DNA of 64,000 nt, from positions 1 through 64,000 of the forward strand of contig CAKPKF010000001.1 in the NCBI GenBank assembly GCA_934167175.1, in the 5' to 3' direction. The position numbers were made by a program, and so were the translations under genes. This document shows, piece after piece, positions 9,673-17,943 of the stretch. Positions within the stretch are counted from its first letter, which is position 1, and each line of letters begins with the position of its first letter. This stretch comes from an uncultured Clostridia bacterium (GTDB lineage: Bacteria > Bacillota > Clostridia > TANB77 > CAG-508). Below the pieces are notes generated by a model. That model was not told the origin of the DNA and did not search any database. It saw nothing but the letters and a program-made list of their open reading frames with translations.

Positions 9673-10326
9673 TTAAGCAATATAAAATTCTTCTTCTATC
9701 ATATTTTTAACATACTTTTTATCATCTATATGCATTAAATACACATTTGTCCCATTGTTTTTTATATTTCTCAAATCTTCTAACACATCTTCCAATTTTA
9801 TATGAACTTCTCCACCTTTTGAAACATCTATATAAAATTCATCTGTATTATCTAAGTATGGTAAAAATGGTTTTAAAGTATTAGTATCACCTGTGTATAC
9901 TATTTTTTTATCGTTTATATTCATTTTAAATCCATATGAGTCTAGTGTTTCTACATGATTTGTTTTTATAAATTTTAAATCTCCAATTGTATCTTTTATT
10001 TCATATGCTTCATCTGGTGTTCCTGTAATCTGTAAGTATTTTTTTATGTTTTCGCATTTACTTATTACATTAACTTTTTTTCTATAAACAAACCATGTAT
10101 ATAAAATAAACTGTCCCAATGAACCGGCATGGTCATTATGCAAATGTGTGATAATAACATTTATATCATTATATTTATTAATATCTATTTTTTCTTGTAT
10201 TTCATGAAAAACGGTAAATCCACAATCTATTAATACTAAATTGTTATTAACTTCTGCGTAAGCAGAAGTATTTTTCTTTCCAAATCCGGAATCACTTCCC
10301 AAAAACGTTAAAACTGCCTTATTCAT
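9673..10326 (-). CDS. MBL-fold metallo-hydrolase
   Basis: About 217 residues. The metal-binding motif is ITHLHNDHAGSL (HxHxDH), followed by H in KTNHVETLDS, D in YTGDTN and a late His in YLMHID. The layout is that of phosphodiesterase-type MBL proteins (RNase Z or cyclic-nucleotide class). ATG 10326 is preferred because AAAGGA directly abuts ATG 10338. Substrate unknown. Confidence 0.75.
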   Translation of the reverse strand: MNKAVLTFLGSDSGFGKKNTSAYAEVNNNLVLIDCGFTVFHEIQEKIDINKYNDINVIITHLHNDHAGSLGQFILYTWFVYRKKVNVISKCENIKKYLQITGTPDEAYEIKDTIGDLKFIKTNHVETLDSYGFKMNINDKKIVYTGDTNTLKPFLPYLDNTDEFYIDVSKGGEVHIKLEDVLEDLRNIKNNGTNVYLMHIDDKKYVKNMIEEEFYIA

Positions 10327-10354
10327 ATTTAATCTCATTCCTTTCTAATTAACA

Positions 10355-10410
10355 AAATTAGTTGAGAAAGAATTAATTTTGATTTCCAAAATATCTTTTT
10401 CAACTAATTT
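10355..10410 (-). terminator. Hairpin after the TPM gene
   Basis: AAATTAGTTGA (10355-10365) pairs with TCAACTAATTT (10400-10410), followed on the minus strand by TTTTG. Probable weak terminator of the lemA-TPM pair. Confidence 0.5.
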
Positions 10411-10422
10411 ACTTATATATTT

Positions 10423-11382
10423 TTAAAAATTCCTTGAGCTTCCTCCTCCGCCTGATGAACCTCCACTTCTTGGTGGTCTTCTGTCATCTGAAGAACGTCT
10501 TTCATGTCTGTCTCTTCCTGAATAATTATTGCTATCATCTGATTGATGTTTTTTAGCATTTACAAGTGCTAAATTTATTGCTGAAAGGAAGAAAATAGTT
10601 GTTGCGTCTTTTATAAATATTGCTATTATTCCCATTGTTATCAACACATATGCACCTTTAATTGCTATTGCTATTTTGTTGTTTATTTTTCCATTTGTTT
10701 TTAATATGTTTATTACTATTCCTACAATAATAGTAAAGAAGAACATAAACAACAATGCTGTTAAAGCATTTTCCTCTTTTTTTATTACTTCTGGATCTTG
10801 TTCAACAACTGTTGTATTATTGGTTGTATTTGTGCTTAAATCAAGTTGTTTCGTTTCAATATCTGCATTATATTCTTGTGATATTATTTTAACAAATTGA
10901 TTATATCCATTCATAATTCCATTATTCCAGTCGTTTGTTTTAAAATATGGAATCATATATTCATCTTGGATTCTTCCGGATTTTGCATCTGGAAGAACTC
11001 CTTCCAAACCATATCCCACTTCTACTCTAACACTTCTATCGTTTATAGATAATAATATTAATAATCCATTATTTTTTGTACTATCACCTATTTTAAATTC
11101 TCTAAACAATTCTGTTGCATATTCCTCTATTGCTTTTGATTCTAAATCATTCACAGTTACTACGACTACTTCTGCACCTGTTTTTTGCTTTAAAGTTTTA
11201 TTTGTATTTATAATGTATTCTTTTAACTCAGGATTTAAAACTTCAGCATAATCATTTACATAGAACTCTTCTGTTGGTTTTACTATAGCAAATATGTTTT
11301 TAGGAAATAATAATATTATTAATAATAACGCAACTAATAATATTTTCTTATTGTTTTTATTTATTATATTCAAACGTAACAT
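10423..11382 (-). CDS. TPM-domain (YgcG family) membrane protein
   Basis: About 319 residues. The first 30 residues are a membrane/signal segment (ILLVALLLIILLFP). The TPM domain follows (YVNDYAEVLNPEL, TGAEVVVVTVNDL, VEVGYGLEGVLPDAKSGRI). Two further membrane segments lie near residues 205-270. The tail is the typical SGGGGSSRNF. ATG 11382 has GGAGGT upstream and overlaps the 3' end of lemA by 26 nt, so the pair is co-translated. Such proteins often accompany LemA; the biochemical role is uncertain. Confidence 0.85.
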   Translation of the reverse strand: MLRLNIINKNNKKILLVALLLIILLFPKNIFAIVKPTEEFYVNDYAEVLNPELKEYIINTNKTLKQKTGAEVVVVTVNDLESKAIEEYATELFREFKIGDSTKNNGLLILLSINDRSVRVEVGYGLEGVLPDAKSGRIQDEYMIPYFKTNDWNNGIMNGYNQFVKIISQEYNADIETKQLDLSTNTTNNTTVVEQDPEVIKKEENALTALLFMFFFTIIVGIVINILKTNGKINNKIAIAIKGAYVLITMGIIAIFIKDATTIFFLSAINLALVNAKKHQSDDSNNYSGRDRHERRSSDDRRPPRSGGSSGGGGSSRNF

Positions 11383-11929
11383 TTGGCACCTCCGAACTTT
11401 TTTCATCTGCTTCAAAATAACTTGCTGTCTTAAATCCGAATATACCAGAAAGTATATTGTTAGGAAATTTTTTTATTGTTGAATTCAATACTTTTGCTGA
11501 CTCATTATAGTCTTTTCTTGCAGTAGCAATTCTATTTTCTGATCCAGCAATTTCATCAGATAATTGAACAAAACTTGCAGATGATTGTAACTCTGGATAA
11601 GCTTCTGCTATTACTAATAATGATTTAACTGAATTACTTAATTCATTATTAGCTTCTGCCTTTTCTTCAACAGTATTAGCATTTACTAATTTATTTCTTG
11701 CTTCTGTTACTTTATCTATTACACTGTCTTCATGTTGTGTATTTCCTTTTACAGTATTTATTAAATTTGGAATTAAATCTGCTCTTCTTTGTAACATTAC
11801 ATCCAAATTAGCTAGTTTAGTTTCTACATCTTCAACTTTTGAAACTGTGCTATTGTATGAGCTAATTAACAAAATGGCTAAAACTGCTATGATAGCTACT
11901 ATGATTATTACTCCTTTAGAATTTTTCAA
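11357..11929 (-). CDS. lemA: LemA family protein
   Basis: 190 residues with one N-terminal membrane segment and a helical body. The LemA signature VMLQRRADLIPNLINTVKG is complete, followed by KVTEARNKL and the late ILSGIFGFKTASYFEADE. First gene of a two-gene unit with the TPM protein. A second lemA, next to htpX, lies at 50189. The start is preceded by GAGGTGATATTTTGAAAAATTC-like leader sequence (first 20 bases only considered). Confidence 0.9.
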   Translation of the reverse strand: MKNSKGVIIIVAIIAVLAILLISSYNSTVSKVEDVETKLANLDVMLQRRADLIPNLINTVKGNTQHEDSVIDKVTEARNKLVNANTVEEKAEANNELSNSVKSLLVIAEAYPELQSSASFVQLSDEIAGSENRIATARKDYNESAKVLNSTIKKFPNNILSGIFGFKTASYFEADEKSSEVPNVTFEYNK

Positions 11930-12009
11930 AATATCACCTCTTTTTATGTATTTTTATATTCCGATTATATATTAAACATATATTTTTTTCAACTTTATTT
12001 TTATATAAT

Positions 12010-12306
12010 TTATTTTATTTCTGCTATTACTTTTTTGCCGCTTTTTATACTTATTCCTGGCTTTGGTATTTGTTCTACTATAATCTTTTCTTTGTCTATT
12101 TCTTCTTCATTTGTTGTAAATTGTAGTTCTAATTCAACTTCTTTTAGTTTTTTTTCTGCATCTTTTACACTCATGTTTCTAATTTCTGGCACTATAACTT
12201 CTTTGACTTCATCTTCATCTGGTTTATCTTCCTTTAATTCCATATATGGTAATATTTCACCTAACACTTGCGAACCAATTGGTGCTGCCACACCTCCTCC
12301 TTGGTG
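12010..12306 (-). pseudogene. spoVD: spoVD 3' part (PASTA domain), separated from its 5' part
   Basis: An open frame beginning HQGGGVAAPIGSQVLGEIL, which is the end of a class B transpeptidase domain. One PASTA repeat follows (VPEIRNMSVKDAEKKLKE ... VEQIPKPG). It has no start of its own except an internal GTG at 12291. Its first codons repeat the last codons of the 17944-19662 gene (HQGG). Joining the two at the shared 12 bp gives 564 + 98 = 662 residues, normal for SpoVD. As the chromosome stands this part is not translated with the catalytic domain. Confidence 0.9.
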
Positions 12307-12307
12307 T
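12296..12307. repeat. Element attachment site, 3'-spoVD side
   Basis: CCTCCTTGGTGT, shared exactly with 17960-17971. Both copies are preceded by CCACAC, with a one-base difference in spacing. Confidence 0.8.
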
Positions 12308-12353
12308 ATTTTGTCACTACAATTATTTTAATTCAAACATAAACAAAAAAGTA

Positions 12354-12381
12354 TTTTCTTTTTGTTATCTTATGGTATAAT
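12354..12381 (+). promoter_or_regulatory. Promoter of mgtA
   Basis: -10 TATAAT at 12376-12381; a weak -35 (TTTTCT) lies 16 bp upstream. It lies about 30 bp before the gene and inside the element. Confidence 0.5.
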
Positions 12382-12412
12382 TTAATAAATATTTTATAAA
12401 AAGGTGAAGAAT

Positions 12413-15043
12413 ATGATTAGTTTATTTTCTATCAAGAAAAAGAATAAAAAAATGATAAACACAAACAAAAATAAAATACTAGAAGAATATAAAACAATAG
12501 CAAAGAAAAATCCTCAAGAAATTTTAAACTTTTTTAAATCTAATAGTAAAAATGGATTAACTCAAGATTTTGCCAAACATAGTTTAGAAACCGACGGAAA
12601 AAATATTGTTGTAAAAGAAGATACACATTCTTGGATATATTTTTTTATAAATTCATTTAAAGACAAATTTATATTTATATTAATAGTTTTAGCAATAATA
12701 AATGAATTCATAGGCGATGACAGTTTAGGTACCATTATAATACTAGCTATTGGGTTCGTAAGTGCCTTAATAAAATTTTTTCAAAACTACTCTACTTATA
12801 AATTCAATCGTTCTCTCAAAAATAAGATGTTCTCTACTGCTATTGTTGTGCGAGATGGGCAGGAACATAATATAAAAACTGAAGATATTGTAAAAGGTGA
12901 TATTGTACATCTTAATGCTGGTTCTATTGTGCCTGCAGATGTATTGCTTATTGAAAGCAAAGATTTGTTTTTAAATCAATCAGTTTTTACTGGTGAAAGT
13001 GCTCCTATTGAAAAAACAACTTTTTTTAATGATTCAAATGAAATTTTTTCGTTATCTAACCTTTGCTTAATGGGAACTAGTGTAATAAGTGGAACTGCTA
13101 CTGGTATTGTTATTAGTACTGGATTTTCAACTTATTTAGGAAATATGGGAAAACAAATAGATAATAAAAAGGAAATTACTAATTTTGAAAAAGGCATGAA
13201 TAATATAACAAAATTATTAATAAAATACATGATTGTTGTTTCTATTTCTGTTTTTATTATTTATGCTTTCATTCGTAAAGATATATTAGAAGCTGTTTTA
13301 TTTGCTTTATCTGTTGCAGTAGGAATTACACCTACAATGTTGCCTATGATTGTTAATGTAAATTTAACAAAAGGCACTAAGACTTTAGCAAAGAAAAAAA
13401 CTTTAGTAAAAAATATTCAATCAATACAAAACTTAGGAGCAATTGATGTTCTATGTACAGATAAAACAGGAACTCTTACCTTAGATAAAATAGTTTTACA
13501 AAAATATATAAATGTTGAAGGAAAAGAAGATTTATCTATACTAGAATATGCTTATTTAAATAGCTATTATGGAACTGGTATGAAAAACTTAGTTGATAAA
13601 GCTGTAATATTATATGGAGACCAACACAATATTAAAGAAAAAATTGAAACTTATGACAAAATTGATGAAATTCCTTTTGACTATACTAGAAAAAAAATGA
13701 GTGTTGTTGTGAAACATGATGAACATTATAGAATAATAACTAAGGGAGCATTAGAAGAAGTTCTAAAAGGATGCAATACTGTAAAAATAAATGGTTCTCA
13801 TAAACCTTTAACTACAGAAATGATAAACAATATTAATGCTAATGCCAAAGAACTTGCCACTCAAGGAATGCAAGTAATTGCCTTAGCATCAAAGCGTGAA
13901 TATGTTGGAAAAGATGTTTTTAGTTCCTCAGATGAAAATGAAATGACATTTATAGGATTTGTTGCCTTTTTAGATCCACCAAAAAAAGATGTCAAATTTA
14001 CTATTGAAAAATTAAAAGAATATGGTATAACGACCAAAATATTAACTGGAGACAATCAATATGCTACTGAAAATATTTCTAAATTAGTGGGCATATCTAA
14101 TACTAAAATTTTAATTGGCTCAGAAATAGATAATCTAACAGATGATGAATTATCAAAAGAAGTAGAAAAAGTTGATGTTTTTGCTAGAATGAATCCTTTA
14201 CAAAAAGAAAGAATAATAGAAATTTTAAAAAGAAATGGCCATGTTGTTGGATATATGGGTGATGGTGTAAATGATGCTCCTTCTCTTCATAATGCTGATG
14301 TTGGAATTTGTGTTAACACAGCTACTGATATAGCTAAAGAAGCTAGTGATATTATATTATTAGAAAAGGACTTAACAGTATTATTTAATGGAGTAATAGA
14401 AGGTCGTAAAGTTTATGGCAATATAATTAAATATATGAAAATGGCATTAAGCTCTGATTTTGGTGATGTTTTCAGTATATTTATTTCAAGTATATTTTTA
14501 CCTTTTTTACCACTGTTACCTATTCAAATGCTAATCCAAGATTTCTTATATGATTTCTCACAAATCGCCATTCCTTATGATAATGTGGATAAAGAATTTT
14601 TAATACAACCTAAAAAGTGGGATACTAAAGGATTAGGAACTTTCATGAATGTTATGGGACCGATAAGCTCTATAATTGATATTTTAGCCTTTTTAGCTTT
14701 TTGGTTTATACTTGGATATAATGGTACATCTCACGAAACATATTTTCAGACAGCATGGTTTGTCGAATGTTTGATTAGTGAAACCTTGATTATTCATTTT
14801 GTTCGTACTTCAAAAATACCATTTATACAATCCAGAGCACATCCTATATTAACTAGTTTAACATTAGTTACAATTTTAGGTACGATTATAACACCATTAT
14901 TACTACATAAAATATCTGCATTTCACTTTGAAATTTTGCCACCTTTATATTATTTAATAGTTGTTTGTTTAACAGTATTATATATTATCCTAGTTCAAAT
15001 CGTAAAAAAAATATATATAAAGAAAGTTGGCGAATGGTTATAA
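12413..15043 (+). CDS. mgtA: P-type Mg2+-importing ATPase (MgtA type)
   Basis: P3B-type ATPase of 876 residues. Motifs in order: FTGESAPIEK (actuator), TPTMLPMIVNVNLTKG in membrane segment 4 (MgtA has TPEMLPMIV), phosphorylation site CTDKTGTLT, TGDN, and MGDGVNDAPSL before the C-terminal membrane segments. ATG 12413 has AAGGTG upstream; GTG 12404 is possible but poorer. No M-box-like leader fits in the short upstream region. It is the only plus-strand gene of the element and its only obvious cargo. Ion specificity is inferred from the segment-4 match. Confidence 0.9.
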   Translation: MISLFSIKKKNKKMINTNKNKILEEYKTIAKKNPQEILNFFKSNSKNGLTQDFAKHSLETDGKNIVVKEDTHSWIYFFINSFKDKFIFILIVLAIINEFIGDDSLGTIIILAIGFVSALIKFFQNYSTYKFNRSLKNKMFSTAIVVRDGQEHNIKTEDIVKGDIVHLNAGSIVPADVLLIESKDLFLNQSVFTGESAPIEKTTFFNDSNEIFSLSNLCLMGTSVISGTATGIVISTGFSTYLGNMGKQIDNKKEITNFEKGMNNITKLLIKYMIVVSISVFIIYAFIRKDILEAVLFALSVAVGITPTMLPMIVNVNLTKGTKTLAKKKTLVKNIQSIQNLGAIDVLCTDKTGTLTLDKIVLQKYINVEGKEDLSILEYAYLNSYYGTGMKNLVDKAVILYGDQHNIKEKIETYDKIDEIPFDYTRKKMSVVVKHDEHYRIITKGALEEVLKGCNTVKINGSHKPLTTEMINNINANAKELATQGMQVIALASKREYVGKDVFSSSDENEMTFIGFVAFLDPPKKDVKFTIEKLKEYGITTKILTGDNQYATENISKLVGISNTKILIGSEIDNLTDDELSKEVEKVDVFARMNPLQKERIIEILKRNGHVVGYMGDGVNDAPSLHNADVGICVNTATDIAKEASDIILLEKDLTVLFNGVIEGRKVYGNIIKYMKMALSSDFGDVFSIFISSIFLPFLPLLPIQMLIQDFLYDFSQIAIPYDNVDKEFLIQPKKWDTKGLGTFMNVMGPISSIIDILAFLAFWFILGYNGTSHETYFQTAWFVECLISETLIIHFVRTSKIPFIQSRAHPILTSLTLVTILGTIITPLLLHKISAFHFEILPPLYYLIVVCLTVLYIILVQIVKKIYIKKVGEWL

Positions 15044-15095
15044 GTAAAATAAAAACAAAGCACTTCATATGAACTGCTTTGTTTTTATTTTACTT
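15042..15095. terminator. Bidirectional terminator, mgtA / LPXTG remnant
   Basis: A perfect 21-bp stem (15042-15062 with 15075-15095) has a 12-nt loop. It serves mgtA on the plus strand, and on the minus strand it contains the stop of the LPXTG frame (15090-15092). Confidence 0.85.
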
Positions 15096-15405
15096 TTCTT
15101 CCTTTTTTCTTATGTATATAACCACTCCAAAAGCTATTCCAAGAATAATTGTTGCTGGAATTATTTTTAGTGCTAGTTCTTTACCTGTTTTTGGTAATAT
15201 TGAACCTATTATTGTATCATCTTTTTGGTTATTATTGCTATTTATATTATCTTGTATATTGTTTGCTGTATTATTGTTAACGTTATTAGTTATAGTGTTA
15301 TTCTCTATATTTCCTGATGTATTTGTATTTCCGATTGTTACTTCTGCATTTTTCTGCTGGTACAACTTCTTTTGTATTTGAGGTTTTAAATTCTGTTTCT
15401 TTCAT
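15090..15405 (-). pseudogene. LPXTG wall-anchored protein remnant with CGG +1 site
   Basis: The frame ends with a complete sorting signal: LPKTG, a hydrophobic segment (IIPATIILGIAFGVVIYI) and RKKEEK. Before it is an Asn/Thr-rich linker. The upstream frame (KTSNTKEVVPAEKCRSNN) runs straight out of an IS4 transposase frame and meets CGG at 15331-15333. Skipping C joins it to GNTNTSGNIEN and the sorting signal. There is no signal peptide, so this is the tail of a wall protein fused by deletion to a transposase remnant. A sortase gene lies at 22946. Confidence 0.6.
15330..15333 (-). other. CGG +1 frameshift site, LPXTG remnant
   Basis: Zero frame: AAC AAT CGG AAA TAC, then a stop soon after. 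In +1: AAT (C) GGA AAT ACA, entering the Asn/Thr linker and LPKTG signal. Weakest of the eight sites because no homologue fixes the frame upstream. Confidence 0.6.
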
Positions 15406-15975
15406 TTCTGTTGGTAATATTATATTTTCTGATATATTACTAAGCAAATATTCTATTTCTCCTGTATCTAATATAATCTTTGACATTCTGACTTTTAACG
15501 TCTTCTGGGATTTCAATTCATTTTTTACTTTTTCATCTGTTAGTTTTCTTAATCTATCTCCATTAACTTTTAAATCAATCCATTCATCTTCAGCTTTCAT
15601 TAAGGTCTTTTCTCTATCATACATTTTTGTTTGTAATCTAAATATATATTTTATTTTTAACTTTTCTAAATACCATATTAAATCTATTCCAGGATAACCT
15701 CTATCAAATATTATTATACAATTTTGTAAATCTAATATCTTGCTAACATTTTCAATATTCTCCTTGGCTAACTTCTTTTCACTTTTACTACAATCTTTTA
15801 TTAGTGCATCCAACATAAAGCCATTTTCTACATCATATAAGCTAGATACCCTTGCTCTTGCTGATTCTCTATTTTCTGAACTATTTTTCTGTGTTTTATA
15901 TTCTTCTCGTAGTGTTTTTGTATTAGGAATTTCAAATAAAGATCCATCTATTGCACATACATGGTATCCCTTTAA
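15399..15975 (-). pseudogene. IS4-type transposase remnant
   Basis: The open frame from about 15975 reads GYHVCAIDGSLFEIPNT (first catalytic Asp), then ENVSKILDLQNCIIIFDRGYPG (second Asp), then LDTGEIEYLLSNI. The C-terminal part with the catalytic Glu (usually YFKRWGIE) is missing; after IILPTEMKE the sequence turns into the LPXTG-protein linker. The N-terminal third is also missing, cut close to the recombinase stop codon. Truncated at both ends, hence inactive. Confidence 0.8.
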
Positions 15976-15983
15976 TCATTATA

Positions 15984-17619
15984 TTAGATTAATTCATTCT
16001 TAAATTTAAAATGAATGTCTATTCTTTTTTCTTCATGCACTTCTATGCATTCAATTAATTCCACTATTATATTTCTATCTAATTGCTTTATTCTTTTTTG
16101 TAATTTGAATTTTTCAATCCATTTATTGTTTTCTTTTATTTTCTCTTCTTCTTTTTCTTTTTGCATATTTAAATTGTTAATTGTATTCTCTAGCTTCTTT
16201 ATATCTTTTTTATACCTTTCTCTATATTCCAAATATTCTCCTTTTGTTATATATCCAGCTTTCCAATCTTCATATAATCCTTTTTTTAGATTTCTTACTT
16301 TATTTAGTTCGTTTTTCTTTTTCTCTTTTGCTCTTTCTATATTTTCATCTATTACTCTTTCTCTTCTAAATTCTTCAATTTGTTTTATTATGTCTTTCAC
16401 ATTTAGCAAAACTTTTATATGTAAATTTATTGCATGCAATACAGCATTTTCTAATTCTTCAGCTTTTATAGTATGTTTTGTGCACAATTTATTCGATTTT
16501 TTTCTGTATGTTCCACATACATAATATTCATATATTTTTCCACTTTTATTTTTGCAATATTTCTTATGCATTGCTCTTCCGCAATCTGCACATTTTAATA
16601 TACCTGACCAACAGCTTATTTTTCCACTTTTCTGTATTCTTGTATCAACTTTTCTTAATTTTTGCGCTTTTTCAAATATTTTCTTGTCTATAATAGCCTC
16701 ATGCATATTTTCTACTGTAATCCACTCTTTTTCCGGCACCTGCTCGACTTTGTGTATTTTATAACTTTTAACTTTTCTTTTACCTTGCGTAATATTTCCT
16801 ATATAAACATCATTTTTTAAAATATTTCTAACTGTAGATGGACACCACGAATAATCTTCTTTTACTACTTTAGCATTATTATAATTTTGGTTTAACTTTT
16901 TCTTTTTATATCCTGTTGGATTTAAAATTCCCATATTATTCAATCTATAGCAAATACTTAAATTTCCTAGACCTTCGTTCACTTTCCAATCAAATATTTT
17001 TTCAACAATTTCAGCTGATTCTTTGTCCACAATTAATTTATGATTATCTCTTGGATTCTTTATATATCCATATGGTGAAAACGCTCCTATAAATTCTCCG
17101 TTTTCTTTTTCTTCCATTTAATGCTGTTCTTATCTTTAATGATGTATCTCTACAATATTCATCATTTATTAAATTTTTAAACGGAACTAATATTGTATTC
17201 ATACTAGTTGGTCTCTTAACACTATCTATTCCATCATTTATGGCAATAAACCTTATATTAAATATTGGAAATATTTGTTCAATATAGTTTCCCACCTCTA
17301 TATAATTTCTTCCGAGTCTTGATAAATCTTTTACTAAAATACAATTTATATTTTCGTTTTTCATATCTTCTAATAATCTTTGAAATCCTGGTCTATTGAA
17401 ATCTGTTCCTGTATATCCATCATCTATATATGTTTCATATATGTTTAAGTCTTCATGTTCATCAACAAATTCACGTAGCAAATTTTTTTGGCTCGTAATA
17501 CTATTGCTTTCTTTTTTTTCTTCTCCGTTATTTTTATCCTCTTGTGAAATTCTTATGTATAGTGCGGCTTGCCACATCTTTTTACTTTCACCAATACTAT
17601 ATTTTGACTTTCTTGCCAT
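15984..17619 (-). CDS. Large serine recombinase, one CGG +1 frameshift
   Basis: Catalytic domain: YIRISQED with the nucleophilic Ser, then DGYTGTDFNRPGFQRLLEDM and VKDLSRLGRNYIE. The frame breaks at AGA AAA CGG. Skipping C gives RKRK-GEFIGAFSPYGYIKN, the start of the recombinase domain. A zinc-ribbon (CADCGRAMHKKYC ... CGTYRKKSNKLC) and a long coiled coil (residues about 390-500) follow. Total 544 residues from ATG 17619, normal for this family. Same class as the recombinases of skin elements and Tn5397-type transposons. Without recoding the product stops after about 191 residues, losing DNA-binding domains. Confidence 0.88.
17097..17100 (-). other. CGG +1 frameshift site, serine recombinase
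   Basis: Zero frame: AGA AAA CGG AGA ATT. In +1: AAA (C) GGA GAA TTT ATA GGA. Homologues read K-x-GEFIGSF here, so the glycine fits. Confidence 0.88.
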
Positions 17620-17641
17620 TAATTTTATCAACTCTTTTCAA

Positions 17642-17803
17642 CTATAGTTTCTTTTCCATTTTGTGTTTTAAAATTTCAAGCATGCATTCACTAAATTTTT
17701 TGTTTGTTTCTGAATATTTCATAATAATGTTCATATTATCCACATTCATTTGACAATATAAATCTTTAATTTTATATAAATTATTTTTTAGTTTATTTTT
17801 CAT
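17642..17803 (-). CDS. Small ORF upstream of the recombinase
   Basis: 53 codons, ATG 17803 to TAG 17642, ending 22 bp before the recombinase ATG. The product is Lys/Asn-rich and probably helical (MKNKLKNNLYKIKD..., ending KHKMEKKL). AAGGA lies 13 bases upstream. I do not recognise it. The position suggests a recombination directionality factor or leader peptide, but that is only inference from context. Confidence 0.45.
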   Translation of the reverse strand: MKNKLKNNLYKIKDLYCQMNVDNMNIIMKYSETNKKFSECMLEILKHKMEKKL

Positions 17804-17874
17804 TATTTTACATCCATTCCTTTTTTATATACTACCATTTATAAATTTTATTATAACTTTTCTAATTTATTACA

Positions 17875-17924
17875 AAAAAACTCAAGTAACTAGTGTTTAC
17901 CAACACCTAGTTTCTTGAGTTTTT
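17875..17924 (-). terminator. Terminator at the element's right end
   Basis: Near-perfect stem (17875-17897 with 17902-17924, loop 4 nt) with flanking A/T runs. It lies just inside the element downstream of the truncated spoVD frame, so spoVD transcription would stop here in the unexcised state. Confidence 0.8.
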
Positions 17925-17943
17925 CATTTTATTTTTTTAGTAT

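Noticed and set aside
12404..12412. GTG start for mgtA
   Set aside because: The GTG is itself part of the AAGGTG ribosome site; ATG 12413 has proper spacing.
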